Source of the DNA: JALZVT01 sp964634815
GTDB lineage: Bacteria > Pseudomonadota > Gammaproteobacteria > Pseudomonadales > Azotimanducaceae
DNA: 64,000 bases
NCBI GenBank assembly: GCA_964634815.1
Contig: CAZWMD010000016.1
Span: forward strand, 6,924 to 70,923
Direction: 5' to 3'
Part shown: piece after piece, positions 61,634-64,000 of the stretch
Position numbering within the stretch: position 1 is the stretch's first letter
How the letters are laid out: each line of letters opens with the position of its first letter
Position numbers and translations under genes: made by a program
Notes under the pieces: generated by a model
The model's input: only the letters and a program-made list of their open reading frames with translations
What the model was told of the DNA's origin: nothing
Databases searched by the model: none

Positions 61634-63151
61634 ATGCTTGAACGCTACGTTAAAAAAATCCTGAACTCGCGCGTTTATGACGTGGCGCAGGAGACTCCGC
61701 TCCAGATAGCTCACGGCCTTTCTGACAGGCTGGCCAATACTGTGCTCTTGAAGCGAGAGGACATGCAAAGCGTGTTCTCTTTTAAGCTGCGCGGATCATA
61801 TAACAAGATGGCCCAGCTGACGCCAGATCAAGCCGCCAGAGGGGTGATTACTGCCTCTGCGGGCAATCATGCTCAGGGAGTTGCGTTATCGGCATCAGCC
61901 CTGAACATCAAGGCGGTGGTGGTCATGGGGCGCAACACGCCCGACATTAAGGTGAATGCGGTGAAACGTCGCGGTGCCAGGGTGGTTCTGCACGGCGATG
62001 GCTATGATGAAGCGGCAGCTCATGCCATGGCGTTGGCCGAGGCCCGAGGCTATACCTATGTCCATCCGTTTGATGACCCGGAGGTTATTGCCGGCCAGGG
62101 CACAGTGGGGATGGAAATACTCAATCAGCATAGCGGCCCGCTCGATGCGATTTACGTGCCGGTTGGGGGTGGTGGCCTGATTGGGGGTATCTCAGCTTAT
62201 GTGAAGTATCTGCGCCCACAGGTTCAGGTTATTGGTGTTGAAGCCGAAGGGTCTGCCTGTCTCGCTGCGGCCATGGCTAAAGGAAGACGCGTTAAGTTGC
62301 CCTTTGAGTCTCTGGATTTGTTTGCCGACGGCGTGTCCGTTGCGCAAATTGGCAAAGAGAACTTTGCCATCGCCCGCAAACATGTGGACTCGGTAGTCAC
62401 AGTAAGCGTCGATGAGATCTGTGGTGCGGTGAAGGATGTCTTTGACGATACCAGGGTATTGGCTGAACCCGCGGGTGCACTGGCCATAGCGGGTATGAAA
62501 AAACACGCACAGCTTTGTGGATACTCCGACAAAACGCTGGTTGCCATTGTGAGTGGCGCGAACGTTAACTTTGATCGCCTGCGTCATATATCGGAGCGCG
62601 CGGAACTGGGCGAAGCACGCGAGGCGATTCTTGGCGTGTCGATTCCAGAACGTCCCGGCAGTTTTCATCGCTTCTGCAAACAGCTTGGTAAGCGAGGAAT
62701 CACCGAATTCAATTATCGGTACGCCGGAGGCGAAGAGGCTCAGGTTTATGTAGGGATGAAAACGGATACCCAGAGTGATCGGGAAACCCTGGTCGAGAAG
62801 CTTGTGGGCGCCGGGTATGTTGTAGAAGACATGACGGACAATGAGGCTGCAAAGCTGCATGTGCGGCATATGGTGGGTGGTCGTGGCAGAGACACTCGCC
62901 ATGAGCTGCTCTACCGGTTTGAGTTTCCCGAACGGCCAGGAGCCCTGCTCAGTTTTCTGAAGGTATTGGGTGCTCGCTGGAACATTAGCATGTTCCATTA
63001 TCGAAACCATGGAGCAGCGTGGGGAAGGGTATTAGTGGGTTTCCAGGCGAGAAGCGATGAGCAGCGAGAGCTGCACGCCTATCTTAAGAAAATTGGTTAT
63101 CGGTTCTGGGAAGAAAGCGAAAACCCGGCATATCAGATGTTTCTCCGATAA
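61634..63151 (+). CDS. ilvA: Threonine deaminase (biosynthetic)
   Basis: PLP enzyme converting threonine to 2-oxobutyrate for isoleucine synthesis. The 505-residue product has the PLP lysine motif SVFSFKLRGSYNKM, ITASAGNHAQGVALSA, VPVGGGGLIGGISAYVK and SGANVNFDRL. Two C-terminal ACT-like domains (ERPGSFHRFCKQLGKRGITE, ERPGALLSFLKVLG) show the isoleucine-regulated, two-ACT form. Full length. The stop lies inside a terminator hairpin. Confidence 0.97.
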   Translation: MLERYVKKILNSRVYDVAQETPLQIAHGLSDRLANTVLLKREDMQSVFSFKLRGSYNKMAQLTPDQAARGVITASAGNHAQGVALSASALNIKAVVVMGRNTPDIKVNAVKRRGARVVLHGDGYDEAAAHAMALAEARGYTYVHPFDDPEVIAGQGTVGMEILNQHSGPLDAIYVPVGGGGLIGGISAYVKYLRPQVQVIGVEAEGSACLAAAMAKGRRVKLPFESLDLFADGVSVAQIGKENFAIARKHVDSVVTVSVDEICGAVKDVFDDTRVLAEPAGALAIAGMKKHAQLCGYSDKTLVAIVSGANVNFDRLRHISERAELGEAREAILGVSIPERPGSFHRFCKQLGKRGITEFNYRYAGGEEAQVYVGMKTDTQSDRETLVEKLVGAGYVVEDMTDNEAAKLHVRHMVGGRGRDTRHELLYRFEFPERPGALLSFLKVLGARWNISMFHYRNHGAAWGRVLVGFQARSDEQRELHAYLKKIGYRFWEESENPAYQMFLR

Positions 63152-63166
63152 GCCGGGTCTTTGTTT
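63123..63166 (+). terminator. Terminator-like hairpin at the end of ilvA
   Basis: ACCCGGC (63123-63129) pairs with GCCGGGT (63152-63158); inside, TATC and GATA extend the stem after an A-A mismatch. A CTTTGTTT stretch follows. The stem covers the last codons and stop of ilvA. Confidence 0.6.
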
Positions 63167-63178
63167 GCGGAACTGGTG

Positions 63179-63775
63179 CTATTTGTTGCGAGCAATCCAG
63201 TAGTCGATGCTGAAGAATTTGCCGGCACCAGTGAAGAGCAGCGAGATCAGCATAATCAGATAGGTCGCCGCAAACTCAATGCCGTTGTTCAAAATGGTTA
63301 CAGAGCCTCGACCGGTAAGCCAGCTGTAGTTGCCGTGTTCTTTTAGAAGTCTGATCGCAGCTTGCTTGCGTTCCGCAGCTTCCATTACTCGATCGTTAGC
63401 GAGCCAGCTGGTTGAATCTGATAAAGCCAGCCAACCGTTTTCCCAGTGCACAGAGAAGATGGCAACGAGCATGGTGAAGATGAGCGGGATAGCAAACCAG
63501 CGAACGGCGAAGCCCAATACCAGAGCAATACCACCGACGAGTTCTGTGCCGGCCGACAGCACAACCATCAGCTCCGGGAATGGTAGGCCCAGACCCCAGT
63601 CGGGATTACCCATCCAGGCCGCTGTATCTTCAAAGCTGGCGAACTTGGTCCAGCCGGCCTGAATCATTATCGGCGCGAGAAAGAGTCTTAGCAGCAATGG
63701 ACCGATGCCATCAATGGCCCCCAGTGCGCTAACGAAGCGATTATTAATTGTTTCCAGGGTGCCAACCAATGACAT
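63179..63775 (-). CDS. DoxX family membrane protein
   Basis: The 198-residue product has about four hydrophobic segments: LLLRLFLAPIMIQAGWTKF, MVVLSAGTELVGGIALVLG, WFAIPLIFTMLVAIFSV and TYLIMLISLLFTGAGKF. This matches DoxX, a family with varied and mostly unknown roles, some in redox homeostasis. An insertion of about 40 residues (ENGWLALSDSTSW...NYSWLTGRG) separates the third and fourth segments. DoxX genes often accompany DUF692/DUF2282 (bufferin) operons, which may lie beyond the right edge. Confidence 0.88.
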   Translation of the reverse strand: MSLVGTLETINNRFVSALGAIDGIGPLLLRLFLAPIMIQAGWTKFASFEDTAAWMGNPDWGLGLPFPELMVVLSAGTELVGGIALVLGFAVRWFAIPLIFTMLVAIFSVHWENGWLALSDSTSWLANDRVMEAAERKQAAIRLLKEHGNYSWLTGRGSVTILNNGIEFAATYLIMLISLLFTGAGKFFSIDYWIARNK

Positions 63776-63935
63776 GAGCGCTCTCCGATTTTTAGTTGTG
63801 TTTCAGCCGTTATTGACCAGCCGGTTTTGACCAGAGGTGGTCGTCCGGCTGATGTGATTTTGGGTACGTGGTATTTCGCCGCTGCGCAGTATAGCCGCAG
63901 AGCTTCTGTAAATGGAGGGCTTGGGAGGTGAAGAA

Positions 63936-63962
63936 TTGGCGCGGGCATCTCGCCCGCGCCAA
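63936..63962 (-). terminator. Strong hairpin downstream of a minus-strand gene at the right edge
   Basis: A perfect 11-bp stem, TTGGCGCGGGC pairing with GCCCGCGCCAA, has a 5-nt loop ATCTC. On the minus strand it is followed by TTCTTC, a weak T-rich tail. It stands 17 nt after a possible stop codon at 63980-63982, so it may terminate the gene that enters from the right. Confidence 0.6.
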
Positions 63963-63979
63963 CCCATCAGAACCTCGCG

Positions 63980-64000
63980 TTAGGCTGCGCCACCGCACTT
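63980..64000 (-). CDS. Possible C-terminal end of a minus-strand gene cut by the window edge
   Basis: Reading the minus strand from 64000 gives KCGGAA followed by TAA. A strong hairpin follows 17 nt later. Only six codons are visible, so this is a weak call. A KCGG-type ending would fit cysteine-containing bufferin precursors, which are often encoded near DoxX genes; other frames at the edge cannot be excluded. Confidence 0.25.
   Translation of the reverse strand, partial: KCGGAA

Noticed and set aside
1..64000. tRNA, rRNA, CRISPR, insertion sequence, prophage or integron features
   Set aside because: No tRNA-like cloverleaf, spaced short repeats, transposase, integrase or phage gene was noticed on either strand. 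A tRNAscan-SE and ISfinder run would be more sensitive.

Overview
The window is a chromosomal stretch of a gammaproteobacterium. The evidence is gene order. Blocks spoT-rpoZ-gmk-yicC/rph-pyrE, slmA-argB-algC-coaBC/radC-rpmB-rpmG-mutM, coaD-rsmD/ftsY-ftsE-ftsX-rpoH, hemW-rdgB-metW-metX-yggT-proC-yggS/pilT-pilU, gshB-tonB-yqgE-ruvX/pilG-pilH-pilI-pilJ-chpA-chpC and tkt-pgk-fba are typical of Pseudomonas-like and related free-living, often marine, gammaproteobacteria. Genus cannot be fixed from the sequence. Base composition is moderate in G+C and even across the window. I see no insertion sequence, prophage, integrase, CRISPR array, rRNA or tRNA gene. A run of exactly 100 N at 47425-47524 shows that this is a draft or metagenome scaffold.

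Layout. 1-7 kb: stringent response (spoT, cut by the left edge; rpoZ), nucleotide metabolism (gmk, pyrE), RNA processing (yicC, rph), an exported coiled-coil protein and slmA. 7-15 kb: argB, membrane-anchored algC, coaBC, radC, rpmBG with a clear terminator, mutM, coaD. 15-20 kb: rsmD, the ftsYEX-rpoH cell-division and heat-shock block, a DUF423 protein, trmB. 20-27 kb: a long minus-strand run (hemW, rdgB, DUF4426, metW, metX, yggT, proC, yggS). 27-29 kb: pilT-pilU retraction ATPases. 29-38 kb: a more accessory part with a luciferase-like oxidoreductase, a diguanylate cyclase, an alpha/beta hydrolase, a SYLF lipoprotein, an NhaP-type antiporter, an FMN glutamate-synthase-like protein and an NDH-2-like enzyme with a cyclic-nucleotide-binding tail. 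38-50.7 kb: gshB-tonB-yqgE-ruvX, divergent from the Pil-Chp chemosensory operon. 50.7-64 kb: rsmE, metF, metK, tkt-pgk-fba, serA divergent from a D-2-hydroxyglutarate dehydrogenase, rpiA divergent from ilvA, and a DoxX protein. The last bases may hold the C-terminus of another minus-strand gene.

How the parts fit. Type IV pilus twitching is served by pilT/pilU, the tonB of the gshB locus and the Pil-Chp cascade (PilJ receptor, PilI/ChpC couplers, ChpA kinase, PilG/PilH regulators). Methionine and one-carbon metabolism is served by metX/metW, metF and metK. SerA and the neighbouring D2HGDH probably form one redox cycle.

Main points of interest: a near-perfect CIRCE (HrcA operator) laid over the rpoH promoter; a PilJ receptor with essentially no periplasmic sensor domain in a locus without CheR/CheB homologues; a 30-codon ORF with a strong ribosome binding site translationally coupled to pilG; a chpA gene split only by an unmerged 55-bp contig overlap; an omega subunit with a long low-complexity tail; and palindromes laid over the stop codons of several convergent gene pairs. 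I did not find a clearly new multi-gene system. The best leads are the HrcA-rpoH wiring and the reduced Pil-Chp pathway.
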